This document shows, in pieces, positions 55,014 through 62,810 of a stretch of DNA of 64,000 nt (position 1 is the first letter of the stretch; every line of letters starts with the position of its first letter). The translations under genes were made by a program, and so were the position numbers. Source of the stretch: Owenweeksia hongkongensis DSM 17368 (lineage in GTDB: Bacteria > Bacteroidota > Bacteroidia > Flavobacteriales > Schleiferiaceae); assembly GCF_000236705.1 (NCBI RefSeq), contig NC_016599.1, positions 868,001-932,000 on the forward strand, written 5' to 3'. The notes below the pieces were generated by a model that saw only the letters and a program-made list of their open reading frames with translations, had not been told where the DNA came from and made no database searches.

Positions 55014-55127
55014 ATAAAACATGAACTTACCGGATGTTGGTCACGGAGAATAAATAAAGAACATCGCCTTGTCTACGAGGTTGCTGAAAACGAAATCTTC
55101 ATTCTATCGGTTAAAGGACATTATTGA
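55014..55127 (+). pseudogene. YoeB/Txe toxin remnant (C-terminal 37 codons)
   Basis: Directly after the antitoxin stop the same frame encodes KHELTGCWSRRINKEHRLVY, then EVAENEIFILSVKGHY and a stop. This is the characteristic C-terminal part of YoeB-type mRNA interferases, with the WSRRI arginine and terminal His-Tyr. The first 45-50 residues of the toxin are missing, and no start codon precedes the remnant in a usable position. It looks like an internal deletion that joined the antitoxin end to the middle of the toxin gene. Confidence 0.85.
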
Positions 55128-55170
55128 TAATGTCGTCTCTATGGGTATATTTTGCGTAGAAGCTTCGCCA

Positions 55171-55187
55171 GAATTACAAATCCGCGC
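55171..55187. repeat. REP-like palindrome, degenerate copy 2
   Basis: GAATTACAAATCCGCGC shares the right arm and centre with copy 1 but has lost the pairing left arm. It lies between the toxin remnant and the next gene. Confidence 0.55.
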
Positions 55188-55199
55188 GAACTAGAGACT

Positions 55200-55397
55200 C
55201 TATTTTAACAACACTTCCCAGAATAATAAGTAAATCCCAAGTATAATCGCCCCCACAGCTGCTCCATTTACTCTTATCGAATATAATCTATCATAGCCAT
55301 CCTCACTCTCTCGCTCCTTCCTTTTCGAAAGAATATACTGAACTATCCCAAACACAAGACAGCCAACCCCGAGAAATATATACTTCCAGTTCTCCAT
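55200..55397 (-). CDS. Small two-helix membrane protein
   Basis: This 65-residue protein has two hydrophobic segments (YIFLGVGCLVFGIVQYIL and GAAVGAIILGIYLLFWEVLL) joined by a charged loop rich in Lys, Arg and Glu. The organisation is believable for a small inner-membrane protein. No family is recognised. It lies among repeats and decayed genes, so function may be lost or minor. Confidence 0.55.
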   Translation of the reverse strand: MENWKYIFLGVGCLVFGIVQYILSKRKERESEDGYDRLYSIRVNGAAVGAIILGIYLLFWEVLLK

Positions 55398-55505
55398 TGT
55401 TTTATCTATTCAAAGACTCAAAATGTTTTTTTTTTTTGCATTGGATAAAGCTGCTGTGGATACTTTCGTACTAGCGCGAATTAGAAGCCATACCAATCCT
55501 TAATA

Positions 55506-55568
55506 TCACAACTTCAATCCCCCTTCCTTCCCAGCAACATTATAAGCCCACCAATTCCTAAAAAAACC
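55506..55568 (-). pseudogene. Copied 3' fragment of the downstream glycosyltransferase gene
   Basis: On the minus strand this stretch encodes GFFRNWWAYNVAGKEGGLKL and a stop, the same as the last 20 residues of the glycosyltransferase at 56117-57109 with one change (Ile to Val). The DNA also matches closely. Upstream of it the similarity ends at the REP-like pair at 55576. It is a fragment, not a gene. Confidence 0.85.
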
Positions 55569-55575
55569 CGAGATG

Positions 55576-55650
55576 GCGCGGATTTGTAATCCGTGCCAAA
55601 TACCTTAATTGCTATAGTTGTTGTACTCCGCACGGATTACAAATCCGCGC
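55576..55650. repeat. Inverted pair of REP-like palindromes (REPIN-like)
   Basis: Two 21-nt copies, at 55576-55596 (starting GCGCGGATTTGTAATCC) and 55630-55650, are exact reverse complements of each other, separated by 33 nt. Each is itself palindromic (CGGATT/AATCCG). Together they can fold into one long hairpin. This is the layout of REPIN elements, which are spread by RAYT transposases; no such gene is in the window. Confidence 0.75.
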
Positions 55651-55661
55651 TAACTGGTAAG

Positions 55662-56066
55662 CTAATAATTATCATCCCTTCTTAAGAAAGAGTAAACCTC
55701 AATCGAATTATGTTTCTTAATCAAAATAGTGTCACTATCTGCTGCCTTAAACAATGAGTCTCCCACCTCCACAATTTCATTAATTCCAAATGAGCCTGCC
55801 CCTTTATCCTCTTCAGCTACAACTCCAAACTTGTCATTTCCAACTTGGAGCCTTGAAAAGACCGCTAAGTCTCTAAACCCATTCTCTATAAAGTTGTATT
55901 TAAAAAGTACTTTTCCTTTTATGGTTATTTCTTTTTGCAAAATTGGATACTCAAGTTGTAGCTCTTGGTCACGTAAAGAACCTTCCCGAATATTGTAAAC
56001 AATCACAGCTACCACCACTGCTAAAATTATGATTGCTCCGCAAATTTCTCCTTTCGTAAGTCGCAT
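55662..56066 (-). CDS. Single-pass membrane protein of unknown function
   Basis: This 134-residue protein has an N-terminal membrane anchor (ICGAIIILAVVVAVIVYNI) followed by a soluble, probably extracytoplasmic domain with beta-strand character (ITIKGKVLFKYNF, KFGVVAEE, NSIEVYSFLRRD). No family is recognised. It lies between the glycosyltransferase gene and the copied fragment of that gene's 3' end, as if inserted during a duplication. Confidence 0.6.
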   Translation of the reverse strand: MRLTKGEICGAIIILAVVVAVIVYNIREGSLRDQELQLEYPILQKEITIKGKVLFKYNFIENGFRDLAVFSRLQVGNDKFGVVAEEDKGAGSFGINEIVEVGDSLFKAADSDTILIKKHNSIEVYSFLRRDDNY

Positions 56067-56116
56067 AGAAGCTTTATTTTAAAATATTGATAAGGTTGTA
56101 ATGGATATCAAACACT

Positions 56117-57109
56117 CTACAACTTCAAACCACCTTCTTTACCTGCAATATTATAAGCCCACCAATTCCTAAAAAAACCCCAGCCATAACCGCTAAGCAT
56201 GGTAATGGAAGTAGCGATAGACAAAAATGCAACACCTATATTTTTGCTTTCGAGCAAAGCTCCTGCAAAAATGGCTACTAAATATGCGGCAAAGCCTCCC
56301 GCTGCGTATAAGGCCAATTCAGTAAATGGTGTAAACTGAAGCACCAAAACGGTGATCATGAAGAGTAAAAAGGCAAAAGGAAACATGTGGGTCAACTTAA
56401 GCTCTTCCTTATGGCGTTTGTAAATGTTGATGCGGGCTGCACCAAAGCGAAACACTTGTTTGAAAAACTGCTTTAGGCTAGTTCTGCGTTTGTGGTACAC
56501 ATAAGCTTCTTCAATAAGACCAACTTGGTATCCAGCCTTTATTACTCGAATACTCAGCTCAATATCTTCGCCACAGCGAAACTCTGAATATCCACCAACC
56601 GCCTCAAAAACCGAGCGTTTCATGCCCATATTAAAACCACGAGGGTGATAAGCTCCAACATGATTTTTCTTGCCGCGAATTCCTCCAGTGGTAAAAATGG
56701 AAGTCATGCTGTAAGAAATCGCCTTTTGAAGATTGGTAAAATCCTTATGCGCAGCATCTGGGCCACCAAAAGCATCCAAAGGATTTTGCTTTAAGTAGGC
56801 TTCAATATTATTGAGATAGTTCTCAGGAATGATACAATCCGAATCTAAGAAAATGATGTACTCCCCTTTGGCATGTTCAGCCGCACGGTTTCTGCCATCA
56901 CTCACCGAAAGGTACTCTTCATAAACTATGGTAAGCGGGTAATGACCGTTATTTTCGAAACGCTTAAGCTCAGGACGCAAAGTATCTCCGGGAGTTCCAT
57001 CGCCAAGTATAACTTCAAAGCTGTGGTGATTTTGCGAAAGCAAGCTTTCTAAAAACTCGGTTACTTCATCCGGTCTTTTGAAGGTGGGCGAAATAAGGGT
57101 AAACTTCAC
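56117..57109 (-). CDS. Family 2 glycosyltransferase with C-terminal membrane helices
   Basis: This 330-residue GT-A enzyme begins with FTLISPTFKRPDEVTEFL and has the metal-binding motif FLDSDCIIP and the later acidic motif CGEDIELSIRV. The last 80 residues hold about three membrane segments. It transfers a sugar from a nucleotide donor at the cytoplasmic face, probably to a lipid-linked or surface glycan. It follows the DPM1-like gene after a 4-nt gap, in a DUF4199-GT2-GT2 operon. Its 3' end is duplicated at 55506-55568. Confidence 0.88.
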   Translation of the reverse strand: MKFTLISPTFKRPDEVTEFLESLLSQNHHSFEVILGDGTPGDTLRPELKRFENNGHYPLTIVYEEYLSVSDGRNRAAEHAKGEYIIFLDSDCIIPENYLNNIEAYLKQNPLDAFGGPDAAHKDFTNLQKAISYSMTSIFTTGGIRGKKNHVGAYHPRGFNMGMKRSVFEAVGGYSEFRCGEDIELSIRVIKAGYQVGLIEEAYVYHKRRTSLKQFFKQVFRFGAARINIYKRHKEELKLTHMFPFAFLLFMITVLVLQFTPFTELALYAAGGFAAYLVAIFAGALLESKNIGVAFLSIATSITMLSGYGWGFFRNWWAYNIAGKEGGLKL

Positions 57110-57113
57110 GATG

Positions 57114-58070
57114 CTAGTCTAGGTTTAATCTTTGCCCAACGGTATACTCAGTTTTCCTTCCGCTATTGCGAACGATAAGCTCGGCTATAAATCCTGTAAG
57201 GAAAAGCATGGTTCCCAATATCATTGAGGTAAGCGAAATGTAAAACCAAGCGATATCAGTTACCAGTCGGGCCTTTTGGCCAATGCTCAACATATAAAGT
57301 TTATCAGCACCTATATAAACTATGGCTCCAAAACCTATTAAGAACATCAGCGTTCCGAAAAGGCCAAAGAAGTGCATAGGGCGCTTGGCAAACTTGGAAA
57401 TGAAGGCAAGGGTTACCAAATCTAAAAAGCCATTGACAAAACGCTCCAAACCAAACTTGGTAGTACCATATTTACGGGCACGGTGCTCCACTACTTTCTC
57501 CCCTATCTTTTTAAATCCGGCATTTTTTGCCAAAAAAGGAATGTACCGGTGCATTTCACCATGTACATCCACGTTTTTAACTACATCGTGTTTATATGCT
57601 TTCAAGCCGCAATTGAAATCATGCAGCTCGATATCGCTCATCTTGCGCGTAGCCCAGTTAAAAAGCTTGGTAGGAATAGTTTTAGAAATCGGATCATAGC
57701 GCTTTTTCTTCCATCCACTAATAAGATCATAACCTTCATCTACAATCATGGCGCGCATCCCTGGTATTTCATCCGGGCTATCCTGAAGATCGGCATCCAT
57801 GGTGAAAACTACATCACCTTGGGCGGCTTCAAAGCCTACATTCAACCCTGCCGACTTTCCGTGATTACGTCTGAATTTGATTGCTTTTACCTCGGGATGA
57901 GCAGCAGCCAATTCAGTAATAACCTGCCAACTGTTGTCGGTAGAGCCATCATCTACAAATATTACTTCATAAGAATAATTGTTGGCCACCATTACTTTGG
58001 CAATCCATCTATAAAGTTCCGGTAAGGACTCGTCTTCGTTATAAAGAGGAATTACTATAGAAATATCCAT
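57114..58070 (-). CDS. DPM1/ArnC-like family 2 glycosyltransferase
   Basis: This 318-residue enzyme starts ISIVIPLYNEDESLPELY, with VDDGSTDNSW for the nucleotide and TMDADLQDSPDEIP as the DxD motif. FNCGLKAYKHDVV follows. Two C-terminal membrane helices (MHFFGLFGTLMFLIGFGAIVY and IAWFYISLTSMILGTMLFLTG, separated by a short loop) are typical of polyprenyl-phosphate glycosyltransferases. It probably makes a polyprenyl-phosphate sugar donor at the inner membrane. It starts directly after the DUF4199 stop and precedes a second GT2 gene. Confidence 0.9.
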   Translation of the reverse strand: MDISIVIPLYNEDESLPELYRWIAKVMVANNYSYEVIFVDDGSTDNSWQVITELAAAHPEVKAIKFRRNHGKSAGLNVGFEAAQGDVVFTMDADLQDSPDEIPGMRAMIVDEGYDLISGWKKKRYDPISKTIPTKLFNWATRKMSDIELHDFNCGLKAYKHDVVKNVDVHGEMHRYIPFLAKNAGFKKIGEKVVEHRARKYGTTKFGLERFVNGFLDLVTLAFISKFAKRPMHFFGLFGTLMFLIGFGAIVYIGADKLYMLSIGQKARLVTDIAWFYISLTSMILGTMLFLTGFIAELIVRNSGRKTEYTVGQRLNLD

Positions 58071-58628
58071 CTATTCGTTGTCGCCATCTAGAGGTTGATA
58101 CTCAAAATTGGGCTTGTCTTTTTTCATTACCGCAGCCACGATAAGTCCCAAAATAGCGTAAAACACTATTCCCATAAAAAAGCCTTTTACCTGATTTAAA
58201 GCAGAAAATTGATTGTTTTCCTCCATAGCGCTCACCTGTTTTTCAATTTCAGATTCTGGTGTACCCAGCTTTTCCATAAAGGATACTGAAGTTTCTATGG
58301 TAAGTTCTTGCAGTTGATCAGCAGCCTCAGTATCAACAACTCCAAACAACAAAATTGCAAAAACAGTTGACAGTAAAGATGATAAAACAAAGGTTAGAAG
58401 GAACGTGGAGAAAGCATTCTTAAATGAAATGAACCCACCCATTGCAACCTTGGCTGTGCGCACAGCGATAATCAATAAGACAAAATTGATAACCCATAAT
58501 GAGATACCTGCCCACATATTCACCATGAGGTGCATATCTACTAAGTAGGCTATTAATGTGTAAGATATACCTATAGCGGCTATGATAGGGCCAAACTTTG
58601 AAGCGGCTGATTTTACGGCATTGTTCAT
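58071..58628 (-). CDS. DUF4199 membrane protein
   Basis: This 185-residue protein has four membrane segments (two early, one in FLLTFVLSSLLSTVFAILLFGVV, one near the end in GIVFYAILGLIVAAVM) and a soluble loop between the last two. The layout fits DUF4199. The ATG at 58628 is chosen over 58661 because the -7 box overlaps the longer start. It is the first gene of the operon with two glycosyltransferases, an arrangement I believe is common in Flavobacteriia. Function is unknown. Confidence 0.82.
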   Translation of the reverse strand: MNNAVKSAASKFGPIIAAIGISYTLIAYLVDMHLMVNMWAGISLWVINFVLLIIAVRTAKVAMGGFISFKNAFSTFLLTFVLSSLLSTVFAILLFGVVDTEAADQLQELTIETSVSFMEKLGTPESEIEKQVSAMEENNQFSALNQVKGFFMGIVFYAILGLIVAAVMKKDKPNFEYQPLDGDNE

Positions 58629-58658
58629 TGTCGAAATTCTATGTTTTAGGATAGGCGA

Positions 58659-58666
58659 CAAATATA
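58659..58666 (-). promoter_or_regulatory. Promoter -7 box of the DUF4199-GT2 operon
   Basis: The minus strand reads TATATTTG, an exact -7 match. The expected transcription start is near 58652, 24 nt before the ATG at 58628. It supports the shorter start. Confidence 0.55.
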
Positions 58667-58722
58667 GATAAAATGCCTTGCGAGAAAAGTGAAGAAAGTT
58701 TTAATGTTTCCAATGTTTATAC

Positions 58723-58730
58723 TACTTTTG
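58723..58730 (+). promoter_or_regulatory. Promoter -7 box of the SRP RNA
   Basis: TACTTTTG lies 7 nt before the first base of the predicted RNA. Because the RNA end is known from its fold, this pair calibrates the distance from box to start in this genome. Confidence 0.65.
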
Positions 58731-58736
58731 CCGACT

Positions 58737-58843
58737 AAGGCAAGTCCCATACAACCAGCTCCTGGTGAACTCCCCCAGGACGGGAACGTAGCAAGGGTAT
58801 CTGGTCGAGCGGTGTGATATGGATCGCTTGCCTTTCTTTTTTT
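58737..58843 (+). ncRNA. ffs: Signal recognition particle RNA (4.5S type)
   Basis: The sequence contains the conserved SRP core GGTGAACTCCCCCAGG, then ACGGGAACGTAGCAAGGGTA, which forms the Ffh-binding hairpin. The ends AAGGCAAG (58737-58744) and CTTGCCTT (58827-58834) pair to close the molecule. A T-rich terminator follows (to about 58843). The mature RNA is about 98 nt. It guides signal-bearing ribosomes to the membrane together with Ffh. Confidence 0.95.
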
Positions 58844-58961
58844 CTCTCCAGCAATTTCTCTCCCTCACTAAAAAAATAGAACAGCTTACTTAGTAAAAAG
58901 GTGAAATTGTGTTATCTTTCTTACTTTGGTACCTCATTAACCTTAACCTCTAACGCGATTA

Positions 58962-61400
58962 ATGAAGCTGACTAAAGACTATACTGTTTTAACGCTTCTT
59001 GTTTTAATATTCTCTATTAGCATTGTCTATGGTCAGTCTCTTAATGATGCTATGGAAGATAAGGAGGATGCTGTTATGGACAGTATCATCAATCATTTTC
59101 AACAATTTGCTTGGAAAGTAAACTCTACATCTCCTGACCTTGCACAAAGTTACCTAGACTCAGCTAGCAACTTTACCAACGCTCGTACACAAACATTAGC
59201 TTTAGCTAAAATCCTAGAAATCAAAGGAGCTCTGCACCTTGCTAATTTAAATTATAAAGAGGCGAGCATGGCTCTCAGGCAGAGTATCAACCTTTACAAT
59301 CAGAGCGACAAACATAAATTTCGCGCAGGCTTTGCTCAAATAGAACTCGGCACTATTTATTACAACCTTGGGCAGTATGAAGAAGCTATAAAATTTTATC
59401 AACCTGCCATTGACCTCTTTGATTCGGCTGATAAAGCCAATAAAGTATATGGTAAATCCCTTGCTCATAATAATATTGGATTGTGCCAATTACAATTTAA
59501 GGATTACTCAGGGGCTTTGAAATCTTTTAATAAAGGTCTTGAATATAGGCTTACACTACCCCAACCTGAACTAATTGCTCACAGTCACAACTACATAGCA
59601 AGGGTTCACAGCGATTTAGGGCACTATGCTAAGGCTGACTCAGTGATAAATGAAGGACTTGCATTAGACGGGCTTGATTCTAATAATATATGGTATAAAC
59701 AATTAGAACTTAAAAAAGGACATCTAAAAATCCTTCAAGGAAATACTGATGAAGCACAGATTCTATTGGACAAGGTGAATAGTTATGCATACACTAATAA
59801 ACAAGAAGAGCTTTATGAAGAGCTGAACCAAAGCTTAAGCAAACTTTATATTTCTACCAATGAATTTGACCAAGCGAAAGCCTATGCAACCAGAGGCTAT
59901 AGAGAACAACTTGCTGGCCGTGATTATAAAGGAGCTATCGCCTTTACTAATCTTAACAAAGAAATAGCGTTACAGCAAGGAAATACCGAAGATGCGCTTC
60001 TCTATTCAGAAAAGGTTTCAGCACTAAAAGATTCTTTTATCACCCAAAATAGCATTGCCCTAAAGGATTTAATGAATCTGGGCGGTGAAATGATAGAGGC
60101 TCAACATGAAAATAATGAGCTTCAGAATACTAAGAATGAATACTCAAATGTCATTGAAGATCAAAAAGATCTATTGATTGCTTCCGTTACATTAATAGTT
60201 TTACTTCTGCTTATAGCATATATAGTAACTCAACTTAACAATAAGTTGAAAGAAAATCAAAAAAACCAACGGGAGCTAAACCTAAGAATACTAGCTGTAA
60301 TCAATCGTTCTGAAAGTCTTATTATCTCTTTGGGAGCCGATGGCGTGATCCGTGTGATAAATAAACCAGCTGTAAATTTCTTTAAAAATTGGATTAACGT
60401 AGAATTGCAGGCCGGAGATCAGATGGAAGAAAAGCTTCTTGAAACAGAGGCTTTTTCATCTTGGAAAAATGCTTTGAAGAAGTCTAAATCTGTCAAACAT
60501 TGGAAGGAGGTATCTCAATTCAACATAAAAAAACAACGATATTATTTTCTAGAGAACTTCTCTTCTATTTCACATAAAGACGGCTCCTACGCTGGGCTTG
60601 TAATGGTAGCCAATGACATTACAAAAGAGCACGAGTTTAACATAAAAATGTCTGAGCAAAATAATAGCCTTGAAAAAAGCAATAAGGCTAAAGAGCGAAT
60701 GCTTTCTATTTTAGCTCATGATTTAAAAGATGCTGTTTATTCTGCCCACTCCCTCTCCGAGTTGGTTTTGGAAACTCCGGATGAATTTCCAAAAGAAGAG
60801 CTCATTCACCTATTCTCACTTCTTCACGGTAACTTTGATAAAACCAAAAGTTTGCTTGATGGCCTTCTTGACTGGATCAGAACCCAAACAGGTGGATTAG
60901 ATATCAACCCTACCCCTTTTATTTTATCAAATTTAGTCAGTGAAGTTTTTGAAGCATCTTATCCAAAGAGCATTTCTAAGAAAATTGCGCTGAGCATGGA
61001 AATTCCAAGTGACCTTGCAGTTTCAGGTGATCGTGAAATGATAAAGACAGTATTAAGAAATTTGGTAAATAACTCCCTGAAATACACCCAACCTGAATCT
61101 GGATGTGTAAAAGTAATTTCTGAACAAGATGGTGACATGATTTGTATTTCGGTGAAAGATAACGGTCAAGGGATTTCAAAAGAAAATCAGAAAAAACTGT
61201 TTCAAGGGCCAGGAAAGTTTACTACCATGGGAACTGCTAAGGAACAAGGTACAGGCTTTGGTTTGAGTTTGTGTAAAGAGCTAATAAATTTGCATAAAAG
61301 CGAACTATCCGTTAACTCGGAAGAAGGCGAAGGCAGTGAGTTTAAATTCCAATTGCCCATGGCTCACACAAACGATCTATCAAAAAAGCAACTTCATTAA
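58962..61400 (+). CDS. TPR / PAS-like sensor histidine kinase
   Basis: This 812-residue protein has a signal peptide (cleavage near VYGQS) and about seven TPR motifs in the periplasm (residues 60-370, with GALHLANLNYKEASMALRQS and ELGTIYYNLGQYEEAIKFY). One membrane helix follows (LLIASVTLIVLLLLIAYIV, about 404-422), then a PAS-like domain (450-565) and the kinase core. The H-box is LSILAHDLKDAVYSA, the N-box MIKTVLRNLVNNSLKYTQ, G1 VKDNGQGIS and G2 GTGFGLSLC. No receiver or HTH gene is adjacent, so its partner is unknown. Overall design matches the kinase at the left edge. Confidence 0.9.
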   Translation: MKLTKDYTVLTLLVLIFSISIVYGQSLNDAMEDKEDAVMDSIINHFQQFAWKVNSTSPDLAQSYLDSASNFTNARTQTLALAKILEIKGALHLANLNYKEASMALRQSINLYNQSDKHKFRAGFAQIELGTIYYNLGQYEEAIKFYQPAIDLFDSADKANKVYGKSLAHNNIGLCQLQFKDYSGALKSFNKGLEYRLTLPQPELIAHSHNYIARVHSDLGHYAKADSVINEGLALDGLDSNNIWYKQLELKKGHLKILQGNTDEAQILLDKVNSYAYTNKQEELYEELNQSLSKLYISTNEFDQAKAYATRGYREQLAGRDYKGAIAFTNLNKEIALQQGNTEDALLYSEKVSALKDSFITQNSIALKDLMNLGGEMIEAQHENNELQNTKNEYSNVIEDQKDLLIASVTLIVLLLLIAYIVTQLNNKLKENQKNQRELNLRILAVINRSESLIISLGADGVIRVINKPAVNFFKNWINVELQAGDQMEEKLLETEAFSSWKNALKKSKSVKHWKEVSQFNIKKQRYYFLENFSSISHKDGSYAGLVMVANDITKEHEFNIKMSEQNNSLEKSNKAKERMLSILAHDLKDAVYSAHSLSELVLETPDEFPKEELIHLFSLLHGNFDKTKSLLDGLLDWIRTQTGGLDINPTPFILSNLVSEVFEASYPKSISKKIALSMEIPSDLAVSGDREMIKTVLRNLVNNSLKYTQPESGCVKVISEQDGDMICISVKDNGQGISKENQKKLFQGPGKFTTMGTAKEQGTGFGLSLCKELINLHKSELSVNSEEGEGSEFKFQLPMAHTNDLSKKQLH

Positions 61401-61421
61401 GGTAGATACTATTTTACTTTC

Positions 61422-61429
61422 TACTTTTG
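61422..61429 (+). promoter_or_regulatory. Promoter -7 box of the transaldolase gene
   Basis: TACTTTTG is an exact -7 match, 22 nt before the ATG at 61452, placing the start near 61436. Confidence 0.5.
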
Positions 61430-61451
61430 CAGCTCACAATAAACATTTACC

Positions 61452-62108
61452 ATGAAATTTTTTATTGATACCGCTAATCTTGAACAAATCAAAGAAGCTC
61501 AGGATCTTGGAGTATTGGATGGTGTAACTACCAATCCGTCACTGATGGCCAAAGAAGGCATTACAGGTGAAGAAAACATCAAGCAACACTATTTGAAAAT
61601 CTGCGAATTGGTAGATGGTGATGTGAGTGCAGAGGTTATTTCAACCGATTTTGAAGGAATGATCAAGGAAGGAGAAGCTCTTGCTGCTCTTCACCCACAA
61701 ATCATTGTAAAAGTACCAATGATCAAAGATGGTATCAAAGCCCTTAAATACTTTAGTGACAACGGTATTAAAACCAACTGTACTCTAGTATTCTCTGCAG
61801 GCCAAGCACTTTTAGCAGCCAAAGCTGGAGCTACTTATGTTTCTCCATTTATTGGTCGTTTGGATGATATTTCAACCAATGGTTTAGAGTTAATCGAAAA
61901 GATTCGTCTAATCTATGACAACTACGGTTTTGAAACGGAAATTCTTGCTGCTTCTGTTCGTCATACTATGCACGTAATTGACTGCGCTGAAATTGGCGCT
62001 GATGTAATTACAGGTCCATTAAGCTCTATTACAGGTTTGCTTAATCATCCGCTTACTGATATTGGTTTGGAAAAATTCCTTGCTGATCATAAAAAAGCTG
62101 CTCAATAG
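61452..62108 (+). CDS. Transaldolase / fructose-6-phosphate aldolase family protein
   Basis: This 218-residue protein is of the short TalC/FSA type. It begins [20 protein letters not shown] and has [20 protein letters not shown], and the Schiff-base Lys K87 in [36 protein letters not shown] spans residues about 107-135. It works in the non-oxidative pentose phosphate pathway, or cleaves fructose-6-phosphate in the FSA subgroup; the two activities cannot be told apart here. It has its own promoter and terminator. Confidence 0.92.
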   Translation: MKFFIDTANLEQIKEAQDLGVLDGVTTNPSLMAKEGITGEENIKQHYLKICELVDGDVSAEVISTDFEGMIKEGEALAALHPQIIVKVPMIKDGIKALKYFSDNGIKTNCTLVFSAGQALLAAKAGATYVSPFIGRLDDISTNGLELIEKIRLIYDNYGFETEILAASVRHTMHVIDCAEIGADVITGPLSSITGLLNHPLTDIGLEKFLADHKKAAQ

Positions 62109-62132
62109 AATAACAGCAACATTTATATTTTC

Positions 62133-62162
62133 AATGCCTCTGAATATTCAGGGGCATTTTTT
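62133..62162 (+). terminator. Rho-independent terminator of the transaldolase gene
   Basis: AATGCCTCTGAAT pairs with ATTCAGGGGCATT (one G-T pair) and is followed by a T-run. It lies 25 nt after the stop codon. Confidence 0.85.
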
Positions 62163-62186
62163 ATTTTGGGTCATTAAAATTCAACC

Positions 62187-62810
62187 ATGGCAGAATTAGT
62201 AAAAATCTACCCTGAAAACCCGAATCCAAAAGCGATTCAAAAAGTAATAGACGTTTTAAAAAAAGGTGGTGTCATCATTTATCCTACAGATACGGTTTAC
62301 TCCTTTGGCTGTGATATTACTAAGTCTAGGGCTTTAGAGCAGGTTGCTCGTTTGAAAAATATTAAAATTGAAAAGGCCAATTTTTCCATTATTTTTTCAG
62401 ATTTGTCTCACCTTTCAGAATACACCAAACAAGTAGACACACCAACCTACAAATTGCTCAATCGTGCTCTTCCTGGTCCGTATACTTTCATTTTGGATGC
62501 CAGTAATGCCATTCCAAAAATCTTTAAAAGCAAAAAGAAAACAATTGGTATTCGTATTCCTGACAATAATATTCCTCGCGAAATAGTACGTGCTCTTGGA
62601 AATCCTATCATCGCTTCTTCTGTACATGATGAAGACGAAATCATTAATTACACCACCGATCCAGAGCTTATTTTAGAAAAATATGGCAAACAGGTAGATC
62701 TCATTATTGATGGCGGAATGGGAGATAATCATGACTCTACAGTTATTGATCTTACTTTGGGTAGCCCTGAAGTTATTCGGGAAGGAAAAGGTGACCTTTC
62801 CATCTTATGA
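62187..62810 (+). CDS. YrdC/Sua5/YciO-family protein (threonylcarbamoyl-AMP synthase-like)
   Basis: This 207-residue protein has the YrdC fold sequence GGVIIYPTDTVYSFGCDI, then LNRALPGPYTFILDAS, TIGIRIPDN and HDSTVIDLT. The family makes threonylcarbamoyl-adenylate for t6A37 in tRNAs, or is the related YciO, whose role is unsettled. The central NFSIIFSDLSHLSEY and the ALPGPYTFIL phrase look closer to YciO, so either call is possible. Its stop overlaps the next ATG (ATGA), so the two are coupled. Confidence 0.85.
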   Translation: MAELVKIYPENPNPKAIQKVIDVLKKGGVIIYPTDTVYSFGCDITKSRALEQVARLKNIKIEKANFSIIFSDLSHLSEYTKQVDTPTYKLLNRALPGPYTFILDASNAIPKIFKSKKKTIGIRIPDNNIPREIVRALGNPIIASSVHDEDEIINYTTDPELILEKYGKQVDLIIDGGMGDNHDSTVIDLTLGSPEVIREGKGDLSIL

